This document shows, piece after piece, positions 1-8,881 of a DNA stretch of 64,000 nt. A program made the translations under genes and the position numbers. The stretch spans positions 124,001 through 188,000 of the forward strand of contig CAVVYM010000012.1 of the NCBI GenBank assembly GCA_963752505.1. Direction: 5' to 3'. This DNA is from JACJWR01 sp963752505 (lineage in GTDB: Bacteria; Actinomycetota; Actinomycetes; S36-B12; UBA10799). The notes beneath the pieces were generated by a model. The model worked only from the letters and a program-made list of their open reading frames with translations. It did no database searches and had not been told where the DNA came from. Numbering within the stretch: position 1 is the first letter of the stretch; every line of letters begins with the position of its first letter.

Positions 1-848
1 CGCCTATGTCGGCTGACTTCGCCGTGGATCTCGACGGAGCAGCAGTCCTTGCCCGGCACCTGCTCGACCTGGGCAATGACGGTCTCGTCCTCAACGGCAC
101 GACGGGTGAATCGCCCACCACTTCGGACGGGGAGAAGGCCGAGATCCTGCGCGCCGTCCGAGCGGCGGTGGGCCCGGACGTGCCGATCATCGCCGGGGTG
201 GGGACCAACAACACGGCCCACTCGATTGAGCTCGCGCGGCAAGCGGCCGACGCCGGGGCGGATGCGCTGTTGGTGGTGACCCCCTACTACTCCAAGCCCT
301 CCCAAGAGGGCTTGCTCGCCCATTTCGAAGCGGTGGCCGACGCGACCGACGTGCCCGTGATGCTCTACGACATTCCCGGGCGGTCGGGGGTGCCCATCGA
401 GGTGGATACCCTCCTGCGCGCAGCGGAGCACGAGCGGATCGTGGCGGTCAAGGACGCCAAGGGCGACCTGGCTGCCGCCACTGCGGTGCTGCGCTCGACG
501 GACCTCGTCTGGTACTCGGGCGACGATGCGCTCAACCTGCCACTCCTCGCCATCGGTGCCACCGGATTCGTGTCCGTGACCGGCCACCTCATCGCCGATC
601 GCCTGCGCGCGATGCGGGACGCATTCGTCGCGGGTGACGTCTCCGGGGCGATCTCGATCTTCTACGACACCGAACCGGTGTCCGTCGGGCTGTTCCGCGC
701 CCCCGCGGCGGCCCTCACCAAGGCCGCACTTGCTCTGCAGGGGCACCCGAGCGGACCGCCCCGCATGCCGTTGCTGCCTGCGACTGAGGCAGAGATCGAG
801 ACGCTGCGGCGCGACCTCGCCGCGGTCGACGTCTCGCTGGGAGCCTGA
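1..848 (+). CDS. dapA: 4-hydroxy-tetrahydrodipicolinate synthase DapA (5' end outside window)
   Basis: Condenses pyruvate with aspartate semialdehyde, the first committed step of the diaminopimelate/lysine pathway in the cytosol. The visible part shows the pyruvate-binding GTTGES motif, the catalytic tyrosine in LYDIPGRSG and the Schiff-base lysine in AVKDAKGDL. The frame is open to the left edge, and the residue before the first visible Met is Pro. That fits the family's conserved T-P-(F/M) N-terminus, so the ATG at 6 is internal and roughly the first 15-20 residues lie outside the window. The gene ends four bases before rnj, the actinobacterial dapA-rnj order. dapF at 19.1 kb acts later in the same pathway. 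Confidence 0.95.
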   Translation, partial: PMSADFAVDLDGAAVLARHLLDLGNDGLVLNGTTGESPTTSDGEKAEILRAVRAAVGPDVPIIAGVGTNNTAHSIELARQAADAGADALLVVTPYYSKPSQEGLLAHFEAVADATDVPVMLYDIPGRSGVPIEVDTLLRAAEHERIVAVKDAKGDLAAATAVLRSTDLVWYSGDDALNLPLLAIGATGFVSVTGHLIADRLRAMRDAFVAGDVSGAISIFYDTEPVSVGLFRAPAAALTKAALALQGHPSGPPRMPLLPATEAEIETLRRDLAAVDVSLGA

Positions 849-852
849 TTCG

Positions 853-2546
853 ATGAGCGGCGCTGCACACACCCATCCGGACTTGGGTCCGCCACCTCCG
901 CTTGCGCCCGAGGGACTACGGATCGTGCCGCTTGGCGGACTCGGCGAGATCGGACGCAACATGGCGGTTTTCGAATTCGCCGGGCGTCTGCTCGTGCTCG
1001 ATTGCGGAGTGCTGTTCCCCGAGGAGGATCAGCCCGGCGTCGACTTGATCCTTCCGGACTTCTCGTACATCGAGGATCGCCTCGACGACATTGAGGCGAT
1101 CGTTCTCACCCACGGCCACGAGGATCACATCGGGGGAGTGCCCTACCTGCTGCGCATGCGCCCCGATATCCCGCTGTTGGGGTCGAGGCTGACGCTCGCC
1201 CTCATTGAGGCGAAGCTGCGCGAATTCAAGATCAAGCCCTACACCTATGAGGTCCGCGAGGGTCAAACCGAGCAACTGGGTCCGTTCAACCTGAGGTTCC
1301 TGGCCGTCAACCATTCCATCCCCGACGCGCTCGCGGTGGCAATCACCACTGGGGCTGGCACGGTTGTGCACACCGGCGACTTCAAAATGGACCAACTGCC
1401 GTTGGACGGGCGGATAACCGACCTCAACGGCTTGGCTCGCCTCGGCGATGATGGCGTCGATCTGCTCATGATCGACTCTACGAATGCTGAGGTTCCGGGA
1501 TTCGTACCGGCAGAAGCCGACATTCAGGCCGTGCTGGAACACGTCTTCGACGAGACTCCGGGCCGGATCATCGTGGCCTCGTTCGCGTCGCACATTCACC
1601 GGGTGCAGCAGGTGATCCGGGCGGCCGCCGCCAGGGGTCGCAAAGTGGCCTTCGTCGGCCGATCCATGGTGCGCAACATGAACGTCGCGCGCGAACTCGG
1701 CTACTGACGGTGCCGGCGAACACCCTGGTGGCCGCGGATCGGATCGACGAGTTACCCGACGACGAGGTGGTGTTGGTGTGCACCGGATCGCAGGGCGAGC
1801 CGATGGCCGTGCTCAGTCGCATCGCCCATCGCGACCATCGCATCTCGGTGGGCGAGGGCGACACCGTGGTGCTGGCCTCGTCCATGATTCCCGGCAACGA
1901 GAATGCGGTGAACCGAGTGATCAACGGTTTGACTCGGCTCGGCGCGCGGGTGGTGCACCAAGGGAATGCCTTCGTGCACGTCTCCGGCCACGCGGCGGCC
2001 GGGGAGTTGCTGTACGTCTACAACATTGTCAAGCCCAGCAACGTCATGCCGGTGCACGGCGAACCGCGACACCTGCGTGCGAATGCCGGCATTGCCCGGC
2101 TCTCCGGGGTGCCCGAGGAGCGTATTGCAGTGGTGGATGACGGCACCGTGGTTGACCTTGTCGACGGTGTGGTGAGCGTGGCCGGGGTGGTGCCCTGCGG
2201 ATACGTCTATGTCGATGGCGCTTCGGTGGGCGACATCACCGAGGCCGCCCTCACAGATCGACGCATCCTGGGTGAGGAAGGATTCATCTCGGTATTCATG
2301 GTGGTGGATGCGTCGGCCGGTTCCGTGGTGGTCGGACCGGAGTTCCATGCGCGCGGCTTCAGCGAGGACAGCGCGATCTTCGAGACCATTGCCGTGACGC
2401 TGCGTGATGCGTTGAACAAGGCGATGGCCGAAGGGGTCGCCGATCGCCATCAGCTGCAGCAGATCACGCGGCGCACCGTGGGTAGATGGGTGAGTAACCA
2501 ACATCGTCGACGCCCCATGATCATCCCAGTGGTGGTGGAGGAGTAG
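853..2546 (+). CDS. rnj: Ribonuclease J, reading frame broken once near 1704
   Basis: Metallo-beta-lactamase/beta-CASP ribonuclease for RNA decay and rRNA maturation. The metal-binding HGHEDHIGG motif lies near residue 85, HTGDFK further on, the beta-CASP part follows, and the HVSGHA motif is in the second half. Start ATG 853 follows the dapA stop by four bases. The first frame runs to a TGA at 1705-1707. The protein then resumes in another frame, where CTG ACG GTG CCG continues the expected ELGY-L-T-V-P sequence. The two frames share base C1704, which is a -1 shift equal to one missing C. Joined, the product is about 564 aa, normal for the family. I treat it as one gene; a sequence error is more likely than loss of this enzyme. 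Confidence 0.85.
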
Positions 2547-2611
2547 TCCTCGATTGGTGTCCGGCTGGTCCGCTCCCGCGTGTTCGACCGCGAGGGGATT
2601 CGGTCAGCGGA

Positions 2612-2617
2612 TAGGCT
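2612..2617 (+). promoter_or_regulatory. -10 hexamer of a leaderless ftsK promoter
   Basis: TAGGCT lies seven bases before the ftsK ATG at 2625. In actinobacteria this spacing puts the transcription start on the start codon. It favours ATG 2625 over the upstream GTG 2580. Confidence 0.55.
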
Positions 2618-2624
2618 CACGCCC

Positions 2625-5159
2625 ATGGCATCCAAGACGCCCACGTCAACTACGACGCGGCGGCGAAGCAGCAGCGGTGCCCCGAATCGTTCGTCGAGCA
2701 AGGCCGGCGGAAGGGCAACAAGGGGGGCGCCGAACAAGGGGGGCAAGACGGGCGGGGGTTCGCCATCCGGCAGTTCGATGCTCACGACTGTCGGCGGTGC
2801 GCTGGCCTCGGCCTGGCGGTCGTCGGCCGCCTTCACCGGCAACGCCGCCCGCCGACCCGGGCACTGTGAAGCGCCACCGAGTCGCAATCACGACGGGTGG
2901 GCGCTCGCTGCCCTTCTCCTGGCTGTACTCATCGGGGTGACTCAGTGGCTCAACCTCGGCGGACCGGTGGCGAGTCTCGTCGACGCCGTCGTCGGTGGCG
3001 CTTTCGGCGTCGTTGCCGTTGGCGTCCCGGTGGTTCTGGTGGCCCTGTCGATCCACCTCTGGCGCCCCCCTGCGCAGCCCATGAGCCGGCGGGAAATGCT
3101 CGGATGGGCCCTCGGTTTCATCGCAGTCCTAGGCACCTGGCACTGTGCGGCTGGCGCGCCGCAGCCGTCCGACGGTCGGGCGATTCAAACCGGTGCGGGT
3201 TGGCTGGGCTGGGTAGTAACCGCCCCGTTCGTCGCCGCGATCGGAGTCGGATTCACCACGGTCGTGATGGTTGTCCTCTACGCCATCAGCGCCCTTCTCG
3301 TCACTCAGACGCCGCCGCGGGAAGCGGGCCGGGCGGTCGCGACCGCCACCGCAACCGTGGTCGCGCGGGCGAAGGGTGCGAAGTCGACGCGACAGCAACG
3401 CCGCGAGACGACTCGTCGACGCCGGGAGGTCGACCCCGACGCGGGGCCGGCTCCGTTCGATTCGCCGCTGCACCTCGACCCGGGGGTCGCCGACGAGCCC
3501 GTCGACGAACTGCCCGGCGCCTCCGTTCTCCTCGACGATACGGGCACGTCGGACCTTGCGCCGGCGTCCGTGCCCGCCGTGGTCGAGGACCCGCTCGTTC
3601 CGGAACAGCGCCGTCCCCCAGTGGATCGCACGCCCCGCAGCGAACCCCCCAACGCCACGGGTACCCAGTTGCCGCTCTCCGGCGATGTGGTCTACCGACT
3701 CCCGGAGGCCGCCCTGCTCCAACCGGGGCCGCGACCCAAGTCCGCCACCCGCGCCAACGAGCGGGTGGTCGATTCCCTCACCGAGGTGCTCGATCAGTTC
3801 GAAATCGACGCCCGCGTCACCGGATTCACCCGTGGGCCCACCGTGACCCGATACGAAGTCGAGCTGGGTCCGGCCGTGAAGGTAGAGCGCGTCACCGCAT
3901 TGAGCAAGAACATCGCATACGCGGTGGCTAGCGCAGATGTGCGGATTCTTTCCCCGATCCCCGGGAAGTCGGCCATCGGAATCGAAATCCCCAACAGCGA
4001 CCGCGAAATAGTGTCACTGGCCGACGTGCTGGAAAGCCGCGCCGCCACCAACGACCAGCATCCGATGTTGGTGGGTCTTGGTAAGGACGTCGAGGGCGGC
4101 TACGTTTGCGCCAACCTCGCGAAGATGCCGCACGTCCTTGTGGCGGGGGCCACCGGCGCCGGAAAATCGAGTTGCATCAACGCCTTGATCACCAGCTTGC
4201 TGATGCGGTCGACCCCCGAGCAGGTGCGCATGATTCTGGTAGATCCCAAGCGCGTGGAACTGACCGCCTACGAGGGCGTTCCGCACCTCATCACGCCCAT
4301 CATCACCAGCCCGAAGAAAGCGGCGGACGCCCTGCAGTGGGTGGTCAAGGAGATGGACACCCGGTACGACGACCTGGCGGCCTTCGGCTTCCGGCACATC
4401 GACGAGTTCAACAAAGCAGTGCGCAACAAGTCGATCTCGCCACTGCCCGGCAGCGAGCGCGTGCTTGAGCCCTACCCGTACCTCGTGGTGATTGTCGACG
4501 AACTGGCCGACCTGATGATGGTGGCCCCGCGCGACGTCGAGGATGCGATCGTGCGCATCACCCAACTCGCCCGGGCCGCGGGTATTCACCTCGTCCTCGC
4601 AACCCAACGACCCAGCGTTGACGTCGTGACCGGGTTGATCAAGGCAAACGTCCCCAGCCGGTTGGCATTCGCCACGTCCAGCGTCACCGACAGCCGCGTC
4701 ATCCTCGACCAACCCGGGGCCGACAAACTGGTCGGCCAAGGTGATGGCCTGTTCCTTCCCATGGGCGCGAGCAAGCCCATTCGCATCCAGGGCGCTTTTG
4801 TCCCCGCGCACGAGATTGTGGCGGTGGTCGAGCACTGCAAAGCGCAGTTGGCGCCGCAGTATCGCGACGACGTCGCAGTGCCCGAGTCCAGCACGGCGGT
4901 GGTCGACAGCGACATCGGGGATGATCTCGACCTGCTCGTCAGCGCAGTTGAGTTGGTGGTCAGCACTCAGTTCGGCTCAACGTCCATGCTGCAGCGAAAA
5001 CTGCGCGTGGGTTTCGCCAAGGCGGGAAGATTGATGGACCTGATGGAAAGTCGGGGCATCGTGGGTCCGTCCGAGGGCAGCAAAGCCCGGGATGTGCTGG
5101 TGCCACCCGACTCCCTCGACGAGGTGGTGGCGTCGCTCCAAGGTGGGGCAGAGTCCTGA
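2625..5159 (+). CDS. ftsK: DNA translocase FtsK
   Basis: Hexameric ATPase that pumps chromosomal DNA through the closing septum. The 844-aa protein begins with a basic Ser/Thr-rich segment. Hydrophobic membrane segments lie between roughly residues 85 and 225, followed by a Pro/charged linker. The motor domain has Walker A GATGAGKSS and Walker B VVIVDELADLMM. The C-terminal winged-helix gamma domain (about residues 765-830) normally reads KOPS sequences. The start is ATG 2625 because of the TAGGCT hexamer seven bases upstream; GTG 2580 is in frame but less likely. It is downstream of rnj, the common actinobacterial order. No frame problem is visible. Confidence 0.96.
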   Translation: MASKTPTSTTTRRRSSSGAPNRSSSKAGGRATRGAPNKGGKTGGGSPSGSSMLTTVGGALASAWRSSAAFTGNAARRPGHCEAPPSRNHDGWALAALLLAVLIGVTQWLNLGGPVASLVDAVVGGAFGVVAVGVPVVLVALSIHLWRPPAQPMSRREMLGWALGFIAVLGTWHCAAGAPQPSDGRAIQTGAGWLGWVVTAPFVAAIGVGFTTVVMVVLYAISALLVTQTPPREAGRAVATATATVVARAKGAKSTRQQRRETTRRRREVDPDAGPAPFDSPLHLDPGVADEPVDELPGASVLLDDTGTSDLAPASVPAVVEDPLVPEQRRPPVDRTPRSEPPNATGTQLPLSGDVVYRLPEAALLQPGPRPKSATRANERVVDSLTEVLDQFEIDARVTGFTRGPTVTRYEVELGPAVKVERVTALSKNIAYAVASADVRILSPIPGKSAIGIEIPNSDREIVSLADVLESRAATNDQHPMLVGLGKDVEGGYVCANLAKMPHVLVAGATGAGKSSCINALITSLLMRSTPEQVRMILVDPKRVELTAYEGVPHLITPIITSPKKAADALQWVVKEMDTRYDDLAAFGFRHIDEFNKAVRNKSISPLPGSERVLEPYPYLVVIVDELADLMMVAPRDVEDAIVRITQLARAAGIHLVLATQRPSVDVVTGLIKANVPSRLAFATSSVTDSRVILDQPGADKLVGQGDGLFLPMGASKPIRIQGAFVPAHEIVAVVEHCKAQLAPQYRDDVAVPESSTAVVDSDIGDDLDLLVSAVELVVSTQFGSTSMLQRKLRVGFAKAGRLMDLMESRGIVGPSEGSKARDVLVPPDSLDEVVASLQGGAES

Positions 5160-5187
5160 CTGGTCAGCCACCGGTTCCGTTGCGCCC

Positions 5188-5193
5188 TAGAGT
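5188..5193 (+). promoter_or_regulatory. -10 hexamer of a leaderless rimO promoter
   Basis: TAGAGT ends six bases before the rimO ATG at 5200. No ribosome-binding site separates them, so the transcript probably begins at the start codon. Confidence 0.55.
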
Positions 5194-5199
5194 CAACAC

Positions 5200-6591
5200 A
5201 TGAGCTCCCAGCCGGATTCCGCCGATGGCGCGGCCACCCGGGTCAACGTCATCACGCTCGGGTGCGCCCGCAATGATGTCGATTCTGAGGAGTTGGCGGC
5301 CCGGCTGAACAACGACGGCTGGCAGTTGGTCGACTCGGCTGAAGACGCCGACGTGATCATGGTGAATACCTGCGGCTTCATCGAGCAGGCCAAGCGCGAC
5401 AGCATCGACACGTTGCTGGGCGCCGCGGGGACCGGACGCACGGTAGTTGCCGTGGGCTGTTTGGCCGAACGGTACGGCGTGGACCTAGCGGCCGAGCTGC
5501 CCGAGGCAACGGTGTTGGGTTTCGACGACTACGGGAACATTTCGCAGCGGCTCCAGGACGCCTACGTTGGGATTTCCCATCCGGCTCACGTACCTGCCGA
5601 CAGGCGACTCCTCCTGCCCATCTCCCCGGTCGACCGGACGGGTGATGGTGCGCCTGGGCATGCCGGTACGACCGGTCGGCGCCTGCTCCACGCCGGCCCC
5701 AGCCAGCCCGTCAAGCTGGCATCCGGGTGCGACCGCCGATGCACCTTCTGCGCCATACCCGCCTTTCGAGGCGCATTCGTCTCCCGTCGGCCGGCGGATG
5801 TGCACGGTGAGGTGGCCAGCCTGGCCGCCACGGGAGTGCGCGAGGTTGTGCTGGTGTCGGAGAACTCCACGTCCTACGGCAAGGATCTCGGCGACATGCG
5901 ACTGTTGGACGCGTTGCTGCCCGACCTCGCTGCGGCGCCCGGGTTGGAGTGGGTTCGGGTCTCCTATCTACAGCCCGCGGAGATGCGGCCGAGTCTGGTC
6001 GCTGCAATCGGGTCAACCCCGGGTGTTGCCCGCTACTTCGACTTGAGCTTCCAGCACGCCTCGGCAACGGTGCTGCGGCGCATGCGCAGATTCGGCGATT
6101 CGGAGTCATTCCTCGCCCTGCTGGATCAGATTCGGCAGCGTGCGCCGCAGGCTGGCGTGCGATCGAACTTCATCGTCGGCTTCCCGGGAGAAACTGAGGC
6201 CGACCTTGAGCTGCTGGAGGACTTCCTGAGCGCGGCGGAACTGGACGCAGTCGGGGTGTTCGGGTACTCCGACGAGGACGGGACGGCGGCGGTCGACTTG
6301 CCGGACCATGTTGATCCCGAGATCGTGCGTCAGCGCGTCGAGAGAGTCAGCGCACTGGCCGACTCACTTATGGAGCAACGTGCCGAATCGCGCGTGGGCC
6401 AGCGCACCCGGATGCTCGTCGAGTCGGTCCACGGAGGAGTAGCTGAAGGCCGTTGCGAGCATCAGGGACCCGAGGATGCGGCAACCTCGCTGCAGTTGAC
6501 GGACTCAAATCTTCGAGTTGGAGACGTGGTGGATGTCGTGGTCGTCGACACTGATGGGGTCGATCTGATCGCGCGAGAGGTGGCCGCATGA
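5200..6591 (+). CDS. rimO: Ribosomal protein S12 methylthiotransferase RimO
   Basis: Radical-SAM enzyme that adds a methylthio group to an aspartate of ribosomal protein S12. The 463-aa protein has the N-terminal UPF0004 cluster domain (TLGCARND, NTCGFI, GCLAERY), the radical-SAM motif CDRRCTFCAIP near residue 178, and a C-terminal TRAM domain. The GCARND and CAIP signatures separate it from its paralogue MiaB at 16.7 kb. Its TGA overlaps the pgsA ATG (ATGA), so rimO, pgsA and cinA look like one translationally coupled operon. Confidence 0.95.
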   Translation: MSSQPDSADGAATRVNVITLGCARNDVDSEELAARLNNDGWQLVDSAEDADVIMVNTCGFIEQAKRDSIDTLLGAAGTGRTVVAVGCLAERYGVDLAAELPEATVLGFDDYGNISQRLQDAYVGISHPAHVPADRRLLLPISPVDRTGDGAPGHAGTTGRRLLHAGPSQPVKLASGCDRRCTFCAIPAFRGAFVSRRPADVHGEVASLAATGVREVVLVSENSTSYGKDLGDMRLLDALLPDLAAAPGLEWVRVSYLQPAEMRPSLVAAIGSTPGVARYFDLSFQHASATVLRRMRRFGDSESFLALLDQIRQRAPQAGVRSNFIVGFPGETEADLELLEDFLSAAELDAVGVFGYSDEDGTAAVDLPDHVDPEIVRQRVERVSALADSLMEQRAESRVGQRTRMLVESVHGGVAEGRCEHQGPEDAATSLQLTDSNLRVGDVVDVVVVDTDGVDLIAREVAA

Positions 6592-7190
6592 ATCCGGCCA
6601 AGCGACCTGACGCGATGGCGCACCCGCTCAGCGATTCGCGCGCGGTGAATCTGCCGAATGCCTTGACCACCCTGCGCCTCATTCTGGTTGTCCCATTCGG
6701 CATCGCGCTGTTGTGGGAGGACGGCACCAATCCGACCGCTCGGTTGATCGCGACGGCAATATTCGTCGTGGCGTCGTTCACCGACTACATCGACGGCTAC
6801 ATCGCCCGCAAGAAGAACCTCGTCACCACGTTCGGCAAGATAGCCGATCCCATCGCGGACAAGTTGCTCACCGGTGTGGCACTTGTGGGCCTGAGCATCC
6901 TCGGCGACTTGCCTTGGTGGGTGACGGTGGTGATCCTCGGACGCGAATTGGCAGTGACGCTATTGCGCTTCTGGGTGATCAAGGAGGGGGTGATGGCAGC
7001 CAGCCGTGGGGGCAAGTGGAAGACGGCCACGCAGATTCTCGCGATCGTCCTGTTGCTGCTTCCCCTCAGCGGACCTGCCGAGATAGTCGCCGCAGTTGTG
7101 ATGGGCATCGCCGTGGTGCTCACGTTGGTGACGGGGGTGGACTACGCCTTCCGCGCTGTTGCGTTGCACCGCAAGGCGAAAGACACGTGA
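6588..7190 (+). CDS. pgsA: CDP-diacylglycerol-glycerol-3-phosphate 3-phosphatidyltransferase
   Basis: Membrane enzyme that makes phosphatidylglycerol phosphate from CDP-diacylglycerol and glycerol-3-phosphate. The CDP-alcohol phosphotransferase signature, DYIDGYIAR followed by GKIADPIADK, is intact near residues 65-90. About four to six hydrophobic segments follow, as expected for this 200-aa family. The start overlaps the rimO stop and the end overlaps the cinA GTG (GTGA). The substrate is inferred from family and position; other CDP-alcohol transferases share the motif. Confidence 0.9.
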   Translation: MNPAKRPDAMAHPLSDSRAVNLPNALTTLRLILVVPFGIALLWEDGTNPTARLIATAIFVVASFTDYIDGYIARKKNLVTTFGKIADPIADKLLTGVALVGLSILGDLPWWVTVVILGRELAVTLLRFWVIKEGVMAASRGGKWKTATQILAIVLLLLPLSGPAEIVAAVVMGIAVVLTLVTGVDYAFRAVALHRKAKDT

Positions 7191-7684
7191 CCGAGGTTGA
7201 CGACGCTGCGACGGGCCCGTTGGCCGCACAGTTGCTCGCTGCGATGGCGCGCCGGGGTGAGAGTCTCGCCGTGGCGGAGTCGCTGACCGGAGGTCTGCTG
7301 GCCGACGCTTTCGTGTCAATCCCCGGGGCGTCGAAGGTGTTCGTGGGCGGCGCAGTCACCTACGCCACGCAGAGTAAGAACCGCGTCCTGGGTGTATCTG
7401 CCGAACTGCTGGCGGCGCGGGGTGCCCCTGACGCCGAGGTGGCACGGGCGATGGCCAGGGGTGCGAGGGAACTGTTCGGGGCATCGCTTGCATTAGCGAC
7501 GACGGGAGTTGCTGGCCCGGAACCGCAGGACGGGCGGGAACCGGGGACTGTGTTCGTGGGCCTCGCCACGGAGGCTGGCAGCCGGGCAGCCGCATCCTTC
7601 TGTCAAGGTTCGCGGGATGGAATTCGCAGACAAGCCGTGCTGGCTGCACTCGTACTCCTCGAGGAGTACGTGAACAAGGGCTAG
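7187..7684 (+). CDS. cinA: CinA C-terminal family nicotinamide-nucleotide amidase
   Basis: 165-aa single-domain CinA/PncC protein, which deamidates nicotinamide mononucleotide in the pyridine nucleotide salvage cycle. It carries the ESLTGG motif near residue 30, the TGVAGP loop near residue 105 and GTVFVGLA. The N-terminal MoCF-like domain of long CinA proteins is absent, as is usual in actinobacteria. The GTG start overlaps the pgsA stop, so translation is probably coupled. The convergent clgR gene ends 26 bases after its stop. Confidence 0.88.
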   Translation: MTEVDDAATGPLAAQLLAAMARRGESLAVAESLTGGLLADAFVSIPGASKVFVGGAVTYATQSKNRVLGVSAELLAARGAPDAEVARAMARGARELFGASLALATTGVAGPEPQDGREPGTVFVGLATEAGSRAAASFCQGSRDGIRRQAVLAALVLLEEYVNKG

Positions 7685-7710
7685 CGTCGGACGCGCCGAC
7701 AAGGCAGCGA

Positions 7711-7971
7711 CTAGGCCACGGGAGCGCGGGGGCGGTCCTCGTCGCGGGCCATCTTGTCGCTAACAGAGCGCAGGACGTCCGAGAGGGATACGTCAAGGGC
7801 GCCGCAAATCGCCGCGAGCAGCTCGCTCGAAGCCTCTTTTTGCCCGCGCTCCACTTCGCTGAGGTAGCCGAGGGAAACCCGGGCCGCACCACTCACATCA
7901 CGCAGGGTTCGCCCCTGGCCAATGCGACGGGTGCGCAACTCGTCACCGATGATCGTGCGTAGCACCACCAT
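7711..7971 (-). CDS. clgR: XRE-family regulator ClgR
   Basis: 86-aa helix-turn-helix protein with ELRTRRIGQGRTLRDV and SLGYLSEVERGQKEASSELL, the typical ClgR DNA-binding segment. In Streptomyces, Corynebacterium and Mycobacterium, ClgR activates clp protease genes and is itself degraded by Clp. Start ATG 7971 is fixed by a GGGAGG ribosome-binding site at 7979-7984; a longer in-frame reading upstream has no such site. It is last in the apparent lhr-nei-clgR unit. The pgsA-cinA-clgR neighbourhood matches mycobacteria and streptomycetes. Confidence 0.88.
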   Translation of the reverse strand: MVVLRTIIGDELRTRRIGQGRTLRDVSGAARVSLGYLSEVERGQKEASSELLAAICGALDVSLSDVLRSVSDKMARDEDRPRAPVA

Positions 7972-8043
7972 GGCAATCCTCCCTTCCCAGGGCTTCAGAA
8001 TACGCCTCCGTCTGCGCTTCGCACCCGAGGGCATAACTGTGAG

Positions 8044-8862
8044 TCAAGTCGGCGGTATTCCCGTCGATGCAGATTTCCGCTGGCACTGCGGGCACCAGAC
8101 GATGTTTCGGCTGGCCGGCGGCGTGCCCACCCGGCACGACGAGAGCCGCGACCCGCATCTCAGGCAGGTGCGGCGTCCATGCACCCAGGAACTTCTGGAG
8201 CGCCCGGTTTGCCCCGTGGTGACGCGGGATGCCCGCCCACGATTGCTTTGCAGCATGCGCACGGCCTGGTTCAGCGTGCGTTCAGAGTTCACTTCGCCGA
8301 CCGGCGTCAGCGGATGGACTCCAGTGACGAAGCACACCTCGGCGACGTAGTTCATGCCCAGCCCAGCCACGACGCGCTGGTCGAGCAGAGCCTCGGCGAG
8401 TGCTCGCTCCGGTTGTGCGTTCAGGTTCGCGAGGGCCGCGGCCTGGTCGAAATCAGGACCCAGAATGTCCGGCCCCAGGTGCGCGAGGTATTTCTCGCGA
8501 ATCTCGGCGGTGGGAAGCAGCGCCAGTTGTGCCAACCGGTAGCCCACCGCCACCGCCTGTGCGGTGCGGAGCACGGCACGGATGTCGTGGCCGGGACCGC
8601 CTCGCCAACTGCCGGCAGGGGGATAGAGGTGCCAGGCGCCCTCCATCTTGAGGTGGGAATGCAACGTGTGTTCCTGGCCGCCGGGGAGGTGCACGTTGAG
8701 CAGAAGGTGCTTGCCGTAGGTGGTCACGTCGCGCACCGTGGCCCCAGCGAGGTCGACCGTCGCCAGGGCCGGCACTCGGAAGTCCGACGCCACGAGCAGC
8801 CGCCCGGCGAGTGCCTGATTCAACCGCCGAGCCACGAGCCAGACGGTGTCTCCCTCAGGCAT
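8044..8862 (-). CDS. Formamidopyrimidine-DNA glycosylase/endonuclease VIII family (Nei)
   Basis: 272-aa base-excision repair glycosylase and AP lyase for oxidised bases. Start ATG 8862 is chosen because the family needs the catalytic Pro-Glu right after Met (MPEGDTVW); a TTG two codons earlier would bury it. It contains the helix-two-turn-helix region (LLDQRVVAGLGMNYVAEV) and a C-terminal zinc finger with CLRCG and CPQC. The MPEGD start and overall pattern point to Nei/Nei2 rather than MutM. It is 19 bases downstream of lhr on the same strand, so helicase and glycosylase are probably co-transcribed. Confidence 0.9.
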   Translation of the reverse strand: MPEGDTVWLVARRLNQALAGRLLVASDFRVPALATVDLAGATVRDVTTYGKHLLLNVHLPGGQEHTLHSHLKMEGAWHLYPPAGSWRGGPGHDIRAVLRTAQAVAVGYRLAQLALLPTAEIREKYLAHLGPDILGPDFDQAAALANLNAQPERALAEALLDQRVVAGLGMNYVAEVCFVTGVHPLTPVGEVNSERTLNQAVRMLQSNRGRASRVTTGQTGRSRSSWVHGRRTCLRCGSRLSSCRVGTPPASRNIVWCPQCQRKSASTGIPPT

Positions 8863-8881
8863 CTGCAATCCGATTCATCGG

